The notes: generated from the letters alone by a model not told the origin. A stretch of 64,000 nt of DNA from Hoeflea phototrophica DFL-43 (GCF_000154705.2 NZ_CM002917.1:372001-436000), one strand, 5' to 3'. Positions 17,433-26,414 are shown, counted from the first letter of the stretch. Numbers and translations: made by a program.

Positions 17433-18719
17433 TTAGTCGTCCTCATCCACCACCCGCAACTTGAGTGTCGAGGACCGTGGTTCGAACTTTGGAGCCGGAT
17501 CTGGGGTAGGCGGTGCTTGCTGTTCGGTTTGGGGCGAATCTGTCTGCTCGGCATCATTCTTGAGCTGGGCAAATTCGAGCGCTTCGATCCGCGAGCCGCG
17601 CTTGGTGAGCTTGTCCGATGAGGTCAGGATCAGATCGACATCCTTCTGCGCCATGGAAAAATGTGCCTGAAGCTTGCGGGTGCGGTCATCGAGGCGTGAC
17701 AGGTCCTCCATCAGCCGCACCACCTCGCCCTGGATCAGATGTGCCTGTTCGCGCATTCGCGCATCTTTTAGGATGGCCTGGATCACCTGGATCGACAGCA
17801 TCAGAAGCGAGGGCGAGACAATCACCACCCGCGCCCGGTGCGCCCGCTGCACGATCGCTTCCAGGGTCTCGTGAATCTCAGCGAAGATCGATTCCGACGG
17901 CACGAACAGAAAGGCCGTGTCCTGGGTTTCCCCCGCAATCAGGTATTTTTCAGAGATGTCGCGGATATGCACTTCCATGTCCCTGCGAAAGCGCTGCTGC
18001 GCGGCCTGAAAGGCCTGCTCGCCGAGCGCCTCGGCCTGCGCCTCACGCATGGCGTTCCATGCCTCGAGCGGAAATTTGGCGTCGATCACCAGATCCGGCG
18101 CGCCATTGGGCATCTTCACGGTGCAATCGGGCCGGGTGCCGTTCGAAAGGGTAGGCTGGAAGCGGAACGCGCCCATCGGCAGCCCATCCTGGACAATGGT
18201 TTCCATCCGCGACTGGCCGAAGGCGCCGCGGGTCTGCTTGTTCGACAGGATCGCCTGCAGCCCGACCACATCGCGTGCCAGCGACTGGATGTTGGACTGG
18301 GCCGTGTCGATCGCAGCCAGGCGCTCCTGAAGCCGCGCCAGATTCTCGTGGGTGGCGCGGGTCTGGTCCGTCAGTGTCGAGCCGATCCGCTGTGTCATAC
18401 CGTCAAGGCGCTGGCCGATGGCCTGGTTGAGTTCGGCCTGCCGCGCGCCGAAGACCTCGGCCATGGTTCCCATCCGGCCCTGCATTTCAGCTTGCGCCTT
18501 GAGGATCTCGGCAAGCCGTGCCTCCGCCTGGGCGGCGCGCGCTGCTGCCTCGGCATTGATTTGCGCCCGTGCCCGGTTCGAGCGCCCCAGCGCCAGCGTC
18601 AGCCAGACAACAAGCAGCAACACGGCGATTGCCAAACCAAACAGCGACTGGCCAAGCGTGATCGCGAGTCCATTGAGCTCGAAAACGGGTGTCAGAAACG
18701 GGTTTGCCGGATTTTCCAT
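17433..18719 (-). CDS. rmuC: DNA recombination protein RmuC homologue
   Basis: RmuC proteins limit inversions and recombination at repeats and carry a restriction-endonuclease-like core. This 428-residue protein has an N-terminal transmembrane segment (about 23-45), a coiled-coil region rich in Ala, Gln and Glu (about 50-160), then the conserved core. That core includes RGAFGQSRMETIVQDGLPMGAF, PDCTVKMPNGAPDLVIDAKFPLEAW, TAFLFVPSESIFAEIHE and VIVSPSLLMLSIQVIQAI. The tail is Pro/Glu-rich. Length and domain order are normal. It is divergent from def. Confidence 0.9.
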   Translation of the reverse strand: MENPANPFLTPVFELNGLAITLGQSLFGLAIAVLLLVVWLTLALGRSNRARAQINAEAAARAAQAEARLAEILKAQAEMQGRMGTMAEVFGARQAELNQAIGQRLDGMTQRIGSTLTDQTRATHENLARLQERLAAIDTAQSNIQSLARDVVGLQAILSNKQTRGAFGQSRMETIVQDGLPMGAFRFQPTLSNGTRPDCTVKMPNGAPDLVIDAKFPLEAWNAMREAQAEALGEQAFQAAQQRFRRDMEVHIRDISEKYLIAGETQDTAFLFVPSESIFAEIHETLEAIVQRAHRARVVIVSPSLLMLSIQVIQAILKDARMREQAHLIQGEVVRLMEDLSRLDDRTRKLQAHFSMAQKDVDLILTSSDKLTKRGSRIEALEFAQLKNDAEQTDSPQTEQQAPPTPDPAPKFEPRSSTLKLRVVDEDD

Positions 18720-18844
18720 CCAGCAAGCCTAGCTGATTCTGACTTGAATGCCAGATCAAAACAGGAACAACCGCGACGCGACGCCCCTTCTTGGCCGGCC
18801 TTGCCCGATTGACGCGGGGCCTGTCAGTGATTATTTCACCTCTC

Positions 18845-19363
18845 ATGACCATCAAGCCTCTCGTCCTTTTGCCCGATCCTATTCTGCGCCAGCAAAGCCT
18901 GCCGGTGGAGCGCGTTGATGCGGAACTCGAGGGCTTCATCGATGACATGCTCGAGACCATGTATGACGCGCCCGGCATCGGTCTGGCCGCCATCCAGGTC
19001 GGTGTGCCGCGGCGGCTTCTGGTGATCGATGTGGCCGGCAAGGACGAGCCGAAAAGCCCGCAAGTGTTCATCAACCCCGAAGTGGTCGCCACCGGTGATG
19101 GCATCAGCGTCTATGAGGAAGGCTGCCTGTCGATCCCGGACTATTATGCCGATGTTGAACGTCCGGAAACGATCACGGTCAAATATCTCGGTCGCGACGG
19201 CAAGGAGCATACCACCGAGGCCGACGGGCTGCTCGCCACCTGCCTGCAGCATGAGATCGATCATTTGAACGGCGTCTTGTTCATCGACCACATCTCCAAG
19301 CTCAAGCGCGACATGGTGGTGCGCAAGTTCACCAAGCTCGCCAAGCAGCGCATGACGGCTTAA
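18845..19363 (+). CDS. def: Peptide deformylase
   Basis: This 172-residue metalloenzyme removes the formyl group from the N-terminal methionine of new proteins. All three motifs are intact: [18 protein letters not shown] (metal-ligand Cys) and QHEIDHLNG (two His ligands and catalytic Glu). I chose the ATG at 18845-18847, giving [15 protein letters not shown], which fits the family length; an upstream in-frame ATG at 18791 would add 18 poorly conserved residues. It is followed by fmt and truA, the conserved order in which the enzyme that adds the formyl group sits next to the one that removes it. Confidence 0.95.
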   Translation: MTIKPLVLLPDPILRQQSLPVERVDAELEGFIDDMLETMYDAPGIGLAAIQVGVPRRLLVIDVAGKDEPKSPQVFINPEVVATGDGISVYEEGCLSIPDYYADVERPETITVKYLGRDGKEHTTEADGLLATCLQHEIDHLNGVLFIDHISKLKRDMVVRKFTKLAKQRMTA

Positions 19364-19385
19364 CTCGGCCAACGCCGCGTCCGCG

Positions 19386-19464
19386 GCGTCAGGCATCACG
19401 TGCGGCTTCGCCGGGCTTGACCTGACGCTTGAAAACCCGTTTGAACACGGGCGTTGATCAACGC
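19386..19464 (+). other. Structured def-fmt spacer with nested inverted repeats
   Basis: The 121-base spacer between def and fmt holds three inverted repeats. GCGTCAGG (19386-19393) pairs with CCTGACGC (19421-19428). CCCGT pairs with ACGGG a few bases later (19436-19451 region). A perfect 14-bp palindrome GCGTTGATCAACGC occupies 19451-19464, about 20 bases before the fmt start. No T-run follows, so a simple terminator is unlikely. Function unknown. Confidence 0.4.
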
Positions 19465-19484
19465 CAGACCACGGACAAACATCA

Positions 19485-20429
19485 TTGCCCTTGCGCATCA
19501 TCTTCATGGGAACACCGGCCTATGCCGTTCCGACGCTGCAGGCACTGCATGAGGCCGGGCACGAGATCGTCGCGGTCTATTCGCAGCCGCCGCGTCCCGC
19601 CGGCCGCCGCGGGCTCGAACTCAAGCCGTCTCCTGTGCATGAAGCCGCTGAAGGTCTTGGCATTCCGGTGTTCACCCCCAAAAGCCTGAAATCGGATGAA
19701 GAGCAAGCGGCATTCAAGGCGCTTGAAGCGGATGCCGCGGTGGTCGTCGCCTACGGTCTCCTGCTGCCCAAGCCGGTGCTTGACGCGCCGCGCCTGGGGG
19801 CCTGGAACGGCCACGCCTCGCTGTTGCCGCGCTGGCGTGGCGCGGCCCCGATCCAGCGCGCAATCATGGCCGGCGACACCACCACCGGCGTGATGATCAT
19901 GCAGATGGATGTGGGGCTCGACACCGGCCCGGTGGCGCTGACCCAAACCGTGGACATTTCCGCCAGCATGACGACCGGCGAGCTTCACGACACCCTGGCC
20001 GGAGTGACCGCTAAGCTGATGACGGACGCCATGGCGCGGCTTGAGCGCGGTGAGCTGCCGGTTCGTGTCCAGCCCGAGCAAGGCGTGAGCTACGCGGCAA
20101 AGATCTCCAAGGAGGAGACGCGCGTGGACTTCACCCGGACTGCTCTGGATGTGCACAACCACATCCGCGGTCTGGCTCCGGCGCCTGGCGCCTGGTTCGA
20201 ATTGCAAACAGGGGATCGGGCCGAACGGGTGAAGCTGCTTGCCTCCGGGGTGGTTGCGGGCGGTGCGCAAGGCGAGGTGCCCGGCACCGTCCTGGACGAA
20301 CAATTGACCATTGCCTGTGGCGAGGGCGCAGTACGGCTTCTCCGGCTGCAGAAGGCCGGCGGCAAGCCGCTGTCGGCGCAGGACTTTCTGCGCGGAACGC
20401 CGGTTGCTCCCGGCGCGGTGATCGGCTGA
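19485..20429 (+). CDS. fmt: Methionyl-tRNA formyltransferase
   Basis: Fmt formylates initiator Met-tRNA using 10-formyl-tetrahydrofolate. The 314-residue protein starts with a TTG codon ([17 protein letters not shown] follows). It carries the catalytic block [23 protein letters not shown] with conserved Asn-His, [16 protein letters not shown], and a C-terminal OB-like tRNA-binding domain (about 205-310). GGACA lies upstream of the TTG; a second TTG two codons later is possible. The stop overlaps the truA start by one base (TGATG), so they are coupled. Confidence 0.94.
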   Translation: MPLRIIFMGTPAYAVPTLQALHEAGHEIVAVYSQPPRPAGRRGLELKPSPVHEAAEGLGIPVFTPKSLKSDEEQAAFKALEADAAVVVAYGLLLPKPVLDAPRLGAWNGHASLLPRWRGAAPIQRAIMAGDTTTGVMIMQMDVGLDTGPVALTQTVDISASMTTGELHDTLAGVTAKLMTDAMARLERGELPVRVQPEQGVSYAAKISKEETRVDFTRTALDVHNHIRGLAPAPGAWFELQTGDRAERVKLLASGVVAGGAQGEVPGTVLDEQLTIACGEGAVRLLRLQKAGGKPLSAQDFLRGTPVAPGAVIG

Positions 20430-21196
20430 TGCCGCGCTATCGCCTCGACATCGAGTATGACGGCAGCGGATATGCCGGATGGCAGCGTCAGGATGATCAT
20501 CCTTCGATCCAGCAGGCGATCGAGACTGCGATCCACGGCTTTTGCGGCCAGGCTGTTAGCATTCGCGGCGCCGGCCGCACGGATGCAGGTGTGCATGCAT
20601 GGGGCCAGGTCGCCCATGTCGATCTTGAAAACCAGTGGTCCGACGACACCGTTCGTGACGCGATCAACGCGCATCTGCAGATGGCACGTGAGCGGGTTGC
20701 CATCCTCGCCGCCCGTGAGGTACCTGAAGATTTTGACGCACGGTTTTCAGCGACCAGGCGGCACTATGTCTACCGCATCATCTGCCGTCGCGCACCGCTG
20801 GTGATCGAGAAGAACCGGGCACTCTGGTCGCCGCGCCCGCTTGATGCCGAAGCCATGCACGAGGCCGCGCAACGGCTGGTCGGCCGGCATGATTTCACCA
20901 CCTTCCGTTCGGTGCAGTGCCAGGCGGACTCGCCGGTCCGTTCGCTTGACCGGCTTGATGTGACCAGAGGCGGCTTCGACGGGCTGATCGAGATCCACGC
21001 CACAGCGCGCAGCTTTCTGCACAATCAGATCCGCTCTTTTGCAGGAACCCTGCGCCTGGTGGGTGAAGGAAAATGGACTGCCGACGATGTGCAGATCGCA
21101 CTGGAGGCCCGCTCGCGCAAGGCCTGTGGTCCGGTGGCAGCACCTGAAGGGCTCTACTTCAGGCAGGTCGACTATGATGGGTTGTTTCCGGTCTGA
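20429..21196 (+). CDS. truA: tRNA pseudouridine(38-40) synthase
   Basis: TruA converts uridines 38, 39 and 40 of the tRNA anticodon stem-loop to pseudouridine. The 255-residue protein shows the N-terminal [12 protein letters not shown], the catalytic [19 protein letters not shown] with the nucleophilic Asp in [33 protein letters not shown] and [19 protein letters not shown]. Its ATG overlaps the fmt stop as TGATG. It is the last recognisable gene of the def-fmt-truA cluster. Confidence 0.95.
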   Translation: MPRYRLDIEYDGSGYAGWQRQDDHPSIQQAIETAIHGFCGQAVSIRGAGRTDAGVHAWGQVAHVDLENQWSDDTVRDAINAHLQMARERVAILAAREVPEDFDARFSATRRHYVYRIICRRAPLVIEKNRALWSPRPLDAEAMHEAAQRLVGRHDFTTFRSVQCQADSPVRSLDRLDVTRGGFDGLIEIHATARSFLHNQIRSFAGTLRLVGEGKWTADDVQIALEARSRKACGPVAAPEGLYFRQVDYDGLFPV

Positions 21197-21393
21197 CTGC
21201 TCCATCAAATCGCTTCGAGCCAAGGATGAACGGCTCCGAACTCTCCAAACCATCAAAATTTGAGGGTGAGAGCGGAATTCAAGCACTTGCTTAACCGAAT
21301 AATAACCTGAAACACGGAAAGCTGCTTTCACCAGAAGCTGCGAGCAATTCGCTGCGTGCATGAAGCTGTTCTGGATAGCCTGCGTTGGCAGGC
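21197..21393. other. Gene-free stretch after truA
   Basis: I see no convincing gene here. A short hairpin, GCCTGC paired with GCAGGC, lies just before the ATG at 21394. Stop codons are frequent (for example TTAACCGAATAATAACC near 21291). The stretch plausibly holds the promoter for the small frames and cheW, but I cannot name -35/-10 elements. Confidence 0.4.
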
Positions 21394-21543
21394 ATGTCGG
21401 CGACTTCAAACCAGTTTCTGGATGTACATGGGTCTTTTGCGCACATCGCCGCTCTCGGCAATTCTGCTGACGATTATGTCAGTGGGTTCGAGCGCGACGG
21501 GGGGATTAAAGGACCCGATGACGCACGTGCCGGAGAGCTTTGA
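21394..21543 (+). CDS. Possible 49-residue protein upstream of cheW (tentative)
   Basis: A 49-codon frame begins MSATSNQFLDVHGSFAHIAA, has an acidic C-terminal half (ADDYVSGFERDGGIKGPDDA) and ends in TGA at 21541-21543. The A of that stop is the first base of the next frame's ATG (TGATG). I recognise no domain. There is no clear ribosome-binding site and the third-codon-position GC content is low for this genome, both of which argue against it. A different overlapping frame at 21356-21550 is the competing reading. Its only support is the chain of TGATG junctions leading into cheW. Confidence 0.3.
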   Translation: MSATSNQFLDVHGSFAHIAALGNSADDYVSGFERDGGIKGPDDARAGEL

Positions 21544-21698
21544 TGCGTGACAAGCTCAAAAGCTCCGCACCAGTCCTGTATGGCAGGTTGGTCTACGCGT
21601 CAGCCGCCAGCAACATGGTCAAACCGGTCGCCCGAACACTTGATGTCGCGATTGCAGAAACAAACACAGGGTCTCAGGACAACTGGGAGAAATTTTGA
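21543..21698 (+). CDS. Possible 51-residue protein coupled to cheW (tentative)
   Basis: This 51-codon frame begins MRDKLKSSAPVLYGRLVYAS and ends QDNWEKF. It starts inside the stop of the preceding small frame (TGATG at 21541-21545) and its own TGA at 21696-21698 overlaps the cheW ATG in the same way. Such junctions normally mean translational coupling. The sequence GGGAGAAA that serves as the cheW ribosome-binding site lies in its last codons. No domain is recognised. It could be a real small chemotaxis accessory protein, a leader frame that couples cheW translation, or chance. Confidence 0.38.
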   Translation: MRDKLKSSAPVLYGRLVYASAASNMVKPVARTLDVAIAETNTGSQDNWEKF

Positions 21699-22168
21699 TG
21701 CAAGAAAACACCAACAATGCAGCACAGTCCGGTTATCTGGAAATCATCTCGTTTCACCTTGGCGAACAGGTGTTCTGCGTCAACATCATGGCTGTCCGCG
21801 AAATCCGTGGCTGGGCCCCGTCGACAACCCTGCCGCACACTCCACCGCACGTGCTGGGCGTGATCAACCTTCGCGGTTCGGTTATCCCGGTCATCGACAT
21901 GGCGATCCGGCTCGGACTAAAGCCGATCGAGCCAACCGAACGTTCGGCCATCATCGTCACCAATATTGCCGGCAAGCTCGTCGGGCTGCTGGTTGAAAAT
22001 GTGTCGGACATGATCACCGTCAACGAATCCGAATTGCAGCCGGCTCCGGATGTTCTCCCGGCCGCCGAACGGGCGCTGACCAAGGCGATCATCCCGGTCG
22101 ACAAGCAGATGATCTGCTACCTCGATCTCGACACGCTGTTTGCCGATACGGAAGACGAAGCGGCCTGA
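21698..22168 (+). CDS. cheW: Chemotaxis adaptor CheW (orphan)
   Basis: CheW links methyl-accepting receptors to the kinase CheA. The 156-residue protein is a single CheW domain: EIISFHLGEQVFCVNIMAVREIRGW, HTPPHVLGVINLRGSVIPVIDMAIRLGL, AIIVTNIAGKLVGLLVENVSDM and a C-terminal ICYLDLDTLF. The ATG at 21698 has GGGAGAAA upstream, with a spare TTG just before it. No cheA, cheY, cheB/R or receptor gene lies in the window, so it is a stand-alone adaptor. A rho-independent terminator follows at 22279-22312. Confidence 0.93.
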   Translation: MQENTNNAAQSGYLEIISFHLGEQVFCVNIMAVREIRGWAPSTTLPHTPPHVLGVINLRGSVIPVIDMAIRLGLKPIEPTERSAIIVTNIAGKLVGLLVENVSDMITVNESELQPAPDVLPAAERALTKAIIPVDKQMICYLDLDTLFADTEDEAA

Positions 22169-22278
22169 TCAGCTCGGCTGCAAGGACCGCGCGCTGGGCG
22201 CGGGACCCGATCCGATAGACCGGCGTGCTCAAATGGTTCATTTGAACGACACGCACAGATATGATTGCCGTTTTTGAG

Positions 22279-22312
22279 GCGCCGCACATTCAAGAGGATG
22301 GGCGGCGCTTTT
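22279..22312 (+). terminator. Rho-independent terminator after cheW
   Basis: A 7-bp GC stem, GCGCCGC (22279-22285) with GCGGCGC (22302-22308), is followed by TTTT and a further T-rich stretch. It ends the cheW transcript in the spacer before the convergent membrane-protein gene. In the reverse direction there is no T-run, so it serves the plus strand. Confidence 0.75.
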
Positions 22313-22313
22313 G

Positions 22314-22919
22314 CTATTCGCCGCTCAGCGCCGTGAACGCGAACTCGGAGATGGTCAATCCGGATACCACCATCAGCGCGGTGATGAAGACGGCGATCAT
22401 CGTTTCGCCTCCGACAGCGATCCGGGTGACCCGGTAATAGAGCCCGATAACAATCACATAGACCGCGAGCGAGATGATCGCGCTTAGCCCGTCGGGCACC
22501 GGTGCAAGATAGCGAAGGGCGGCGGGGAAGAAGCCGATATAGGCCGAAAAAAGCCCGAACCAGTTGTTGACCACCACCAGCCGCGTGAACTTGTCGGCCA
22601 TGCCGAACAACTGCGTGACCGCCAGCAGCATGATCGCTGGCAGCACCCAGGCAGCCACATCAAAGGCGGTCGAGGTAAGGAAGAAACCCAGATAGTCACC
22701 GGCGCTTTCCGGCCTCGTGTCAGGGGAAGCGCGCCACATTCCGGTCCACAGGAAACATTGCACAGGCCAGGCCCAGGCAAAGGCGCCGAACGAGCGCCAG
22801 AAACCATCGGAAGAGACATCGAACAGCTTGAGTCCTTCGGGGCGTTTGAGGCTCAGGTAAAACAGTCCGGCGATGGATCGCCCGGCTTCTGCGCGAGAGG
22901 GAATCAGCCCCGCCGCCAC
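22314..22919 (-). CDS. Conserved multi-pass membrane protein of unknown function
   Basis: This 201-residue protein has about five hydrophobic helices: FGAFAWAWPVQCFLWTGM, AFDVAAWVLPAIMLLAVTQLFGMA, VVNNWFGLFSAYIGFFPAALRYL, LSAIISLAVYVIVIGLYYRVT and MIAVFITALMVVSGLTISEF. I do not recognise a defined transporter or enzyme family; some features resemble Yip1-like membrane proteins. It starts with GTG three bases after the dapE stop and is therefore probably cotranscribed with the dap genes, an arrangement that recurs in rhizobia. The start has no strong ribosome-binding site. Confidence 0.7.
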   Translation of the reverse strand: MAAGLIPSRAEAGRSIAGLFYLSLKRPEGLKLFDVSSDGFWRSFGAFAWAWPVQCFLWTGMWRASPDTRPESAGDYLGFFLTSTAFDVAAWVLPAIMLLAVTQLFGMADKFTRLVVVNNWFGLFSAYIGFFPAALRYLAPVPDGLSAIISLAVYVIVIGLYYRVTRIAVGGETMIAVFITALMVVSGLTISEFAFTALSGE

Positions 22920-22921
22920 GC

Positions 22922-24118
22922 TCAGTGCGCTCCCGCGCGGTCGAACCAGCGCTCCAGAAACAGCTCATAGATGCCCGTCAGGGCTTCGAGATCCGACACC
23001 GCAACCCGTTCGTCGACCATATGCATGGTCTTGCCCACCAGACCGAACTCCACCACGGGGCAATAGTCCTTGATGAACCGCGCATCCGAGGTGCCGCCGG
23101 TGGTCGACAGCGCGGGTGTGCGTCCGGTCGCTTCGGTGACCGCATTGGACAGCGCCTCGATCAAAGGCGCGTCATGGGTCAGGAATGAGGATGACGGCCG
23201 GTCGGCGAACTTGACCGTGTAGCGCACCTTCTCCTGCCCGGTCCGTGAACTTCCTCCCCCAGATGCCTGTTCGATCCGCGCACGCAGTTCCGCCTTGAGG
23301 CTTTCCGCAGTCCATTGATCGTTGAAACGGATGTTGAATTTCGCCGTGCAGCGCGCCGGGATCACATTGGTGGCTGTGTTGCCGGTGTCGATCGAGGTGA
23401 TTTCCAGATTGGACGGCGGGAATCGCTCATTGCCGGCATCCAGCGGCGGATCGATCAGCGCCGAAGCCAGTGCCATCATGCCGGGAAGCGGATTGTCCGC
23501 CAGGTGCGGATAGGCCACATGGCCTTGAACGCCTTCAACCGTCAGTGTGCCCGACAGCGAACCGCGGCGGCCGATCTTGATCATGTCGCCAAGCTGATCG
23601 GGGTTTGTCGGCTCACCAACCACCGCTGCATCCCAGCGCTCGCCCTTGCCTGCGGCATGGACCAGCAGCTTTTCGGTGCCATTGATCGATGGGCCTTCCT
23701 CATCGCCTGTGATCAGCAGCGAAACCGAGCCCTTGAGCGGGCCTTTTCGTTCAATCAGCCGCGCCAGTGCGGAGACGAAGCAGGCAATGCCGCCCTTCAT
23801 GTCGACTGCGCCGCGGCCATACATCTCACCGTCAACGATGTCGGCGGAAAACGGTCCTTGTGTCCAGGCCTCAGCATCGCCCACCGGAACCACATCAGTA
23901 TGTCCGGCAAACATCAGATGCGGACCCTCGGAGCCGAGCCTTGAGTAGAGGTTCTCGACATCCGGCGTGCCTTCATCGGAGAAGGTCACCCGGTCATTGG
24001 CAAAGCCCAATTCGCTGAGCATTCCGGCAAGCTCTGTCAGCGCGCCGCCTTCCTCGGGGGTCACCGAGGGACAACGGATCAGGGCGGTCAAGGTCTGGGT
24101 TGGATCGGTAAGTTTCAT
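22922..24118 (-). CDS. dapE: Succinyl-diaminopimelate desuccinylase
   Basis: DapE is a dizinc M20-family hydrolase that releases succinate from N-succinyl-LL-diaminopimelate in lysine and peptidoglycan precursor synthesis. The 398-residue protein contains LIRCPSVTPEEGG, the metal-ligand motifs FAGHTDVVPVGD, YGRGAVDMKGGIACFV and TGDEEGPSINGTEK with the catalytic Glu, and the dimerisation domain between about residues 185 and 305. The C-terminal TTGGTSDARF block is typical of DapE. It lies in one direction with dapD, separated by the DUF805 gene. Confidence 0.95.
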   Translation of the reverse strand: MKLTDPTQTLTALIRCPSVTPEEGGALTELAGMLSELGFANDRVTFSDEGTPDVENLYSRLGSEGPHLMFAGHTDVVPVGDAEAWTQGPFSADIVDGEMYGRGAVDMKGGIACFVSALARLIERKGPLKGSVSLLITGDEEGPSINGTEKLLVHAAGKGERWDAAVVGEPTNPDQLGDMIKIGRRGSLSGTLTVEGVQGHVAYPHLADNPLPGMMALASALIDPPLDAGNERFPPSNLEITSIDTGNTATNVIPARCTAKFNIRFNDQWTAESLKAELRARIEQASGGGSSRTGQEKVRYTVKFADRPSSSFLTHDAPLIEALSNAVTEATGRTPALSTTGGTSDARFIKDYCPVVEFGLVGKTMHMVDERVAVSDLEALTGIYELFLERWFDRAGAH

Positions 24119-24181
24119 GCACCGTGATTAGACGATTGCCCCATGGCTGTCGACTGTTCCAATGCGTCTGGAGCCAACAGC

Positions 24182-24562
24182 TCAATATCCGGGTTGATCC
24201 GATCCAGGGCCGTGGCGGTTCGGGCCCTTGTCAGAGCGCCAGAACATGATGACAAGGAGAACAAGGAAAGACGCGGCCGGGATCACCAGTCCGATAACCA
24301 GCATCCCCGGCAAACCGGCATCATGCAGCCGCTTGATCGACATGACGGCGATCGACCAGGCTCCGGTTACGCAGACCAGAATGAATCCGAGGCCCGCCAG
24401 AGCCAGCGATGTGCTGTCATCAGGCGCGTTGGCTGCAGCTGACACCGTTATGCTGAGGCTGAGCGTCCAAAACAGCAAGGCCCAGGCGTAGGTTCGGCGC
24501 GATAGCCGCCCCGACACGCTGAACAGCAGCCAGCGCATTCCGGGTACGGGGCGCAGAGCCAT
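24182..24562 (-). CDS. DUF805 family membrane protein
   Basis: This 126-residue inner-membrane protein matches DUF805: the N-terminal LLFSVSGRLSRRTYAWALLFW, a second membrane segment (LALAGLGFILVCVTGAWSIAVM), the conserved SIKRLHDAGLPGMLVIGLVIP and a final hydrophobic helix before a polar tail. Function is unknown for the family. It starts six bases after the dapD stop and 64 bases before dapE, so it is embedded in the dap operon. An alternative start at 24536-24538 would remove eight residues. Confidence 0.8.
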   Translation of the reverse strand: MALRPVPGMRWLLFSVSGRLSRRTYAWALLFWTLSLSITVSAAANAPDDSTSLALAGLGFILVCVTGAWSIAVMSIKRLHDAGLPGMLVIGLVIPAASFLVLLVIMFWRSDKGPNRHGPGSDQPGY

Positions 24563-24568
24563 TCGTGC

Positions 24569-25423
24569 TCAGTCCCGAAGCAGTTCGTTGATGCCGGTCT
24601 TCGAGCGGGTTTGAGCGTCGACTGTTTTGACGATGACCGCACAATAGAGGTTTGGCGCGGTCGCGCCGTTGCCCATGGTGCCAGATGACGGCATGGAACC
24701 TGCCACTACCACCGAATAGGGCGGAACCTCGCCATAGCCGATCTCGCCGGTCATGCGGTTGACGATGCGGGTTGACTTGCCGATGTAGACGCCCATCCCC
24801 AGCACCGAGCCTTCGCGCACAATGCAGCCTTCGACCACTTCGGAGCGCGCGCCGATGAAGCAATTGTCCTCAATGATCGTGGGGCCGGCCTGCAACGGCT
24901 CCAGCACGCCGCCGATGCCGACGCCGCCCGACAGATGCACATTCTTGCCAATCTGCGCGCAGGAGCCGACCGTGGCCCAGCCGTCAACCATCGAGCCCTC
25001 ATCGACATAGGCGCCGAGATTGACGAATGAGGGCATCAGAACAACGTTCTTGCCGATGAACGAGCCGCGCCGGACGATTGAGCCTGGCACCGCACGGAAG
25101 CCTGAGCGTTCAAATTCATTGGCGCTCCAGCCCTCGAACTTGGATGGCACCTTGTCCCACCAGACCGCGTCGCCGGGACCGCCCTTGATGATTTCCATCG
25201 GGTTGAGCCGGAACGACAGAAGCACCGCTTTCTTGAGCCATTGATTGACTGTCCACGTGCCGTCATCGCCGCGCACAGCCACCCGCGCCTCGCCGCGATC
25301 AAGCAGATTGAGCGCTTCGTCAACGGCCTCGCGGACCTCGCCGCGTGTCGAAACAGAGACCGAGTCCCTGTTGTCAAAGGCAGTTTCGATGGTGGAGGCA
25401 AGCGCTGCCATATCATGCTTCAT
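24569..25423 (-). CDS. dapD: 2,3,4,5-tetrahydropyridine-2,6-dicarboxylate N-succinyltransferase
   Basis: DapD transfers succinate from succinyl-CoA to tetrahydrodipicolinate in the succinylase branch of diaminopimelate and lysine synthesis. The 284-residue protein has an alpha-helical N-terminal domain ([27 protein letters not shown]). A left-handed beta-helix of hexapeptide repeats follows ([36 protein letters not shown] region, about residues 125-225), ending in the [10 protein letters not shown] segment. The DapE partner is two genes downstream. A sigma-70-like promoter is visible at 25504-25532. Confidence 0.95.
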   Translation of the reverse strand: MKHDMAALASTIETAFDNRDSVSVSTRGEVREAVDEALNLLDRGEARVAVRGDDGTWTVNQWLKKAVLLSFRLNPMEIIKGGPGDAVWWDKVPSKFEGWSANEFERSGFRAVPGSIVRRGSFIGKNVVLMPSFVNLGAYVDEGSMVDGWATVGSCAQIGKNVHLSGGVGIGGVLEPLQAGPTIIEDNCFIGARSEVVEGCIVREGSVLGMGVYIGKSTRIVNRMTGEIGYGEVPPYSVVVAGSMPSSGTMGNGATAPNLYCAVIVKTVDAQTRSKTGINELLRD

Positions 25424-25503
25424 CGTGGCGATTCCTTAAGGTTCGACGTCTAGTGTGGGCTAAACAAAGCGCAGGGAGCCAGACCGCCTGCGCCAATGCA
25501 CTT

Positions 25504-25532
25504 CTCCTAAGCGAGCCGGGCCGCGGGGTCAA
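25504..25532 (-). promoter_or_regulatory. Putative sigma-70 promoter of the dapD operon
   Basis: On the minus strand TTGACC (25532-25527) is followed by a 17-base spacer and TAGGAG (25509-25504). It lies about 80 bases before the dapD ATG, in the spacer shared with the divergent LOG-family gene. The -35 is near consensus and the -10 is partial. Confidence 0.5.
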
Positions 25533-25571
25533 TTCCGGTGCTGTTGGGAGCGACGAAATGGGGACTTTGAG

Positions 25572-26414
25572 ATGAATGCTGACCGAACCGACCAGATCTG
25601 GGACCCGCTTTCAGACAGCCGCGAAGACCGTCGACGGGCCGAGCGGCAACCCAAAACACCGCAATCCACCTCGCCGTCCTACCGTCTGGCCTATGCAGAT
25701 GATGATTTTCTGTGCCGCGACGAACTCAGGCCCGTGCGGTTGCAGCTGGAGCTGCTCAAACCTGAAATGATACTGACTGAAGCGGGCATCCGCTCGACCG
25801 TCGTCATGTTTGGCGGTGCGCGGATCCCCGAGCCGGGCAAGGCGCCCTGGGCTGCCAAGAACGAGACCCAGGCAAAGAACCTTACCGCCGCGGCGAAGTA
25901 TTATGAGGAAGCCCGGAGCTTTGCGCGGCTGTGCTCAACCCATTCGCAGTCCAAGGAGGCGCGGGAGTTCGTTGTCGTTACCGGTGGCGGTCCGGGCGTG
26001 ATGGAAGCAGGCAATCGCGGTGCCCACGATGTCGGCGCCAAATCCATCGGGCTCAATGTGGTGCTGCCGCACGAACAGGCGCCCAACGCCTATGTGACAC
26101 CTGAGTTGAGCCTGAACTTCCACTATTTTGCCATCCGCAAGATGCATTTCCTGATGCGGGCCAAGGCCATCACGATTTTCCCGGGCGGCTTTGGCACGCT
26201 TGATGAGCTGTTCGAATCGCTCACCCTGATCCAGACCAAACGCATGGAGCACGTGCCGCTGATTCTGTTCGGGTCGGAGTTCTGGAATTCGATTGTCGAT
26301 TTTCAGGCGCTCGCGGATTTCGGAACGATCGCACCCGAGGACCTGGACCTTCTGAGGTTTGTCGACACGGCAGATGAGGCCTGGGCGATCATAGAGCGTC
26401 ATTACGGGTTGTAG
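25572..26414 (+). CDS. LOG-family (TIGR00730-type) nucleotide phosphoribohydrolase
   Basis: This 280-residue Rossmann-fold protein carries the LOG signature: VVVTGGGPGVMEAGNRGAHD and the catalytic FPGGFGTLDELFESLTL. The family includes cytokinin riboside 5'-monophosphate phosphoribohydrolases and purine/pyrimidine nucleotide 5'-monophosphate nucleosidases, often misnamed lysine decarboxylases. It is longer than the ~190-residue plant-type LOG because of an N-terminal extension (about residues 1-75), so it belongs to the larger bacterial subgroup whose physiological substrate is uncertain. A bidirectional terminator follows. Confidence 0.85.
   Translation: MNADRTDQIWDPLSDSREDRRRAERQPKTPQSTSPSYRLAYADDDFLCRDELRPVRLQLELLKPEMILTEAGIRSTVVMFGGARIPEPGKAPWAAKNETQAKNLTAAAKYYEEARSFARLCSTHSQSKEAREFVVVTGGGPGVMEAGNRGAHDVGAKSIGLNVVLPHEQAPNAYVTPELSLNFHYFAIRKMHFLMRAKAITIFPGGFGTLDELFESLTLIQTKRMEHVPLILFGSEFWNSIVDFQALADFGTIAPEDLDLLRFVDTADEAWAIIERHYGL

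Noticed and set aside
21356..21550. 64-codon plus-strand frame before cheW
   Set aside because: It has no recognisable motif or ribosome-binding site and competes with the frame that makes TGATG junctions; neither is certain, but I could not support this one.
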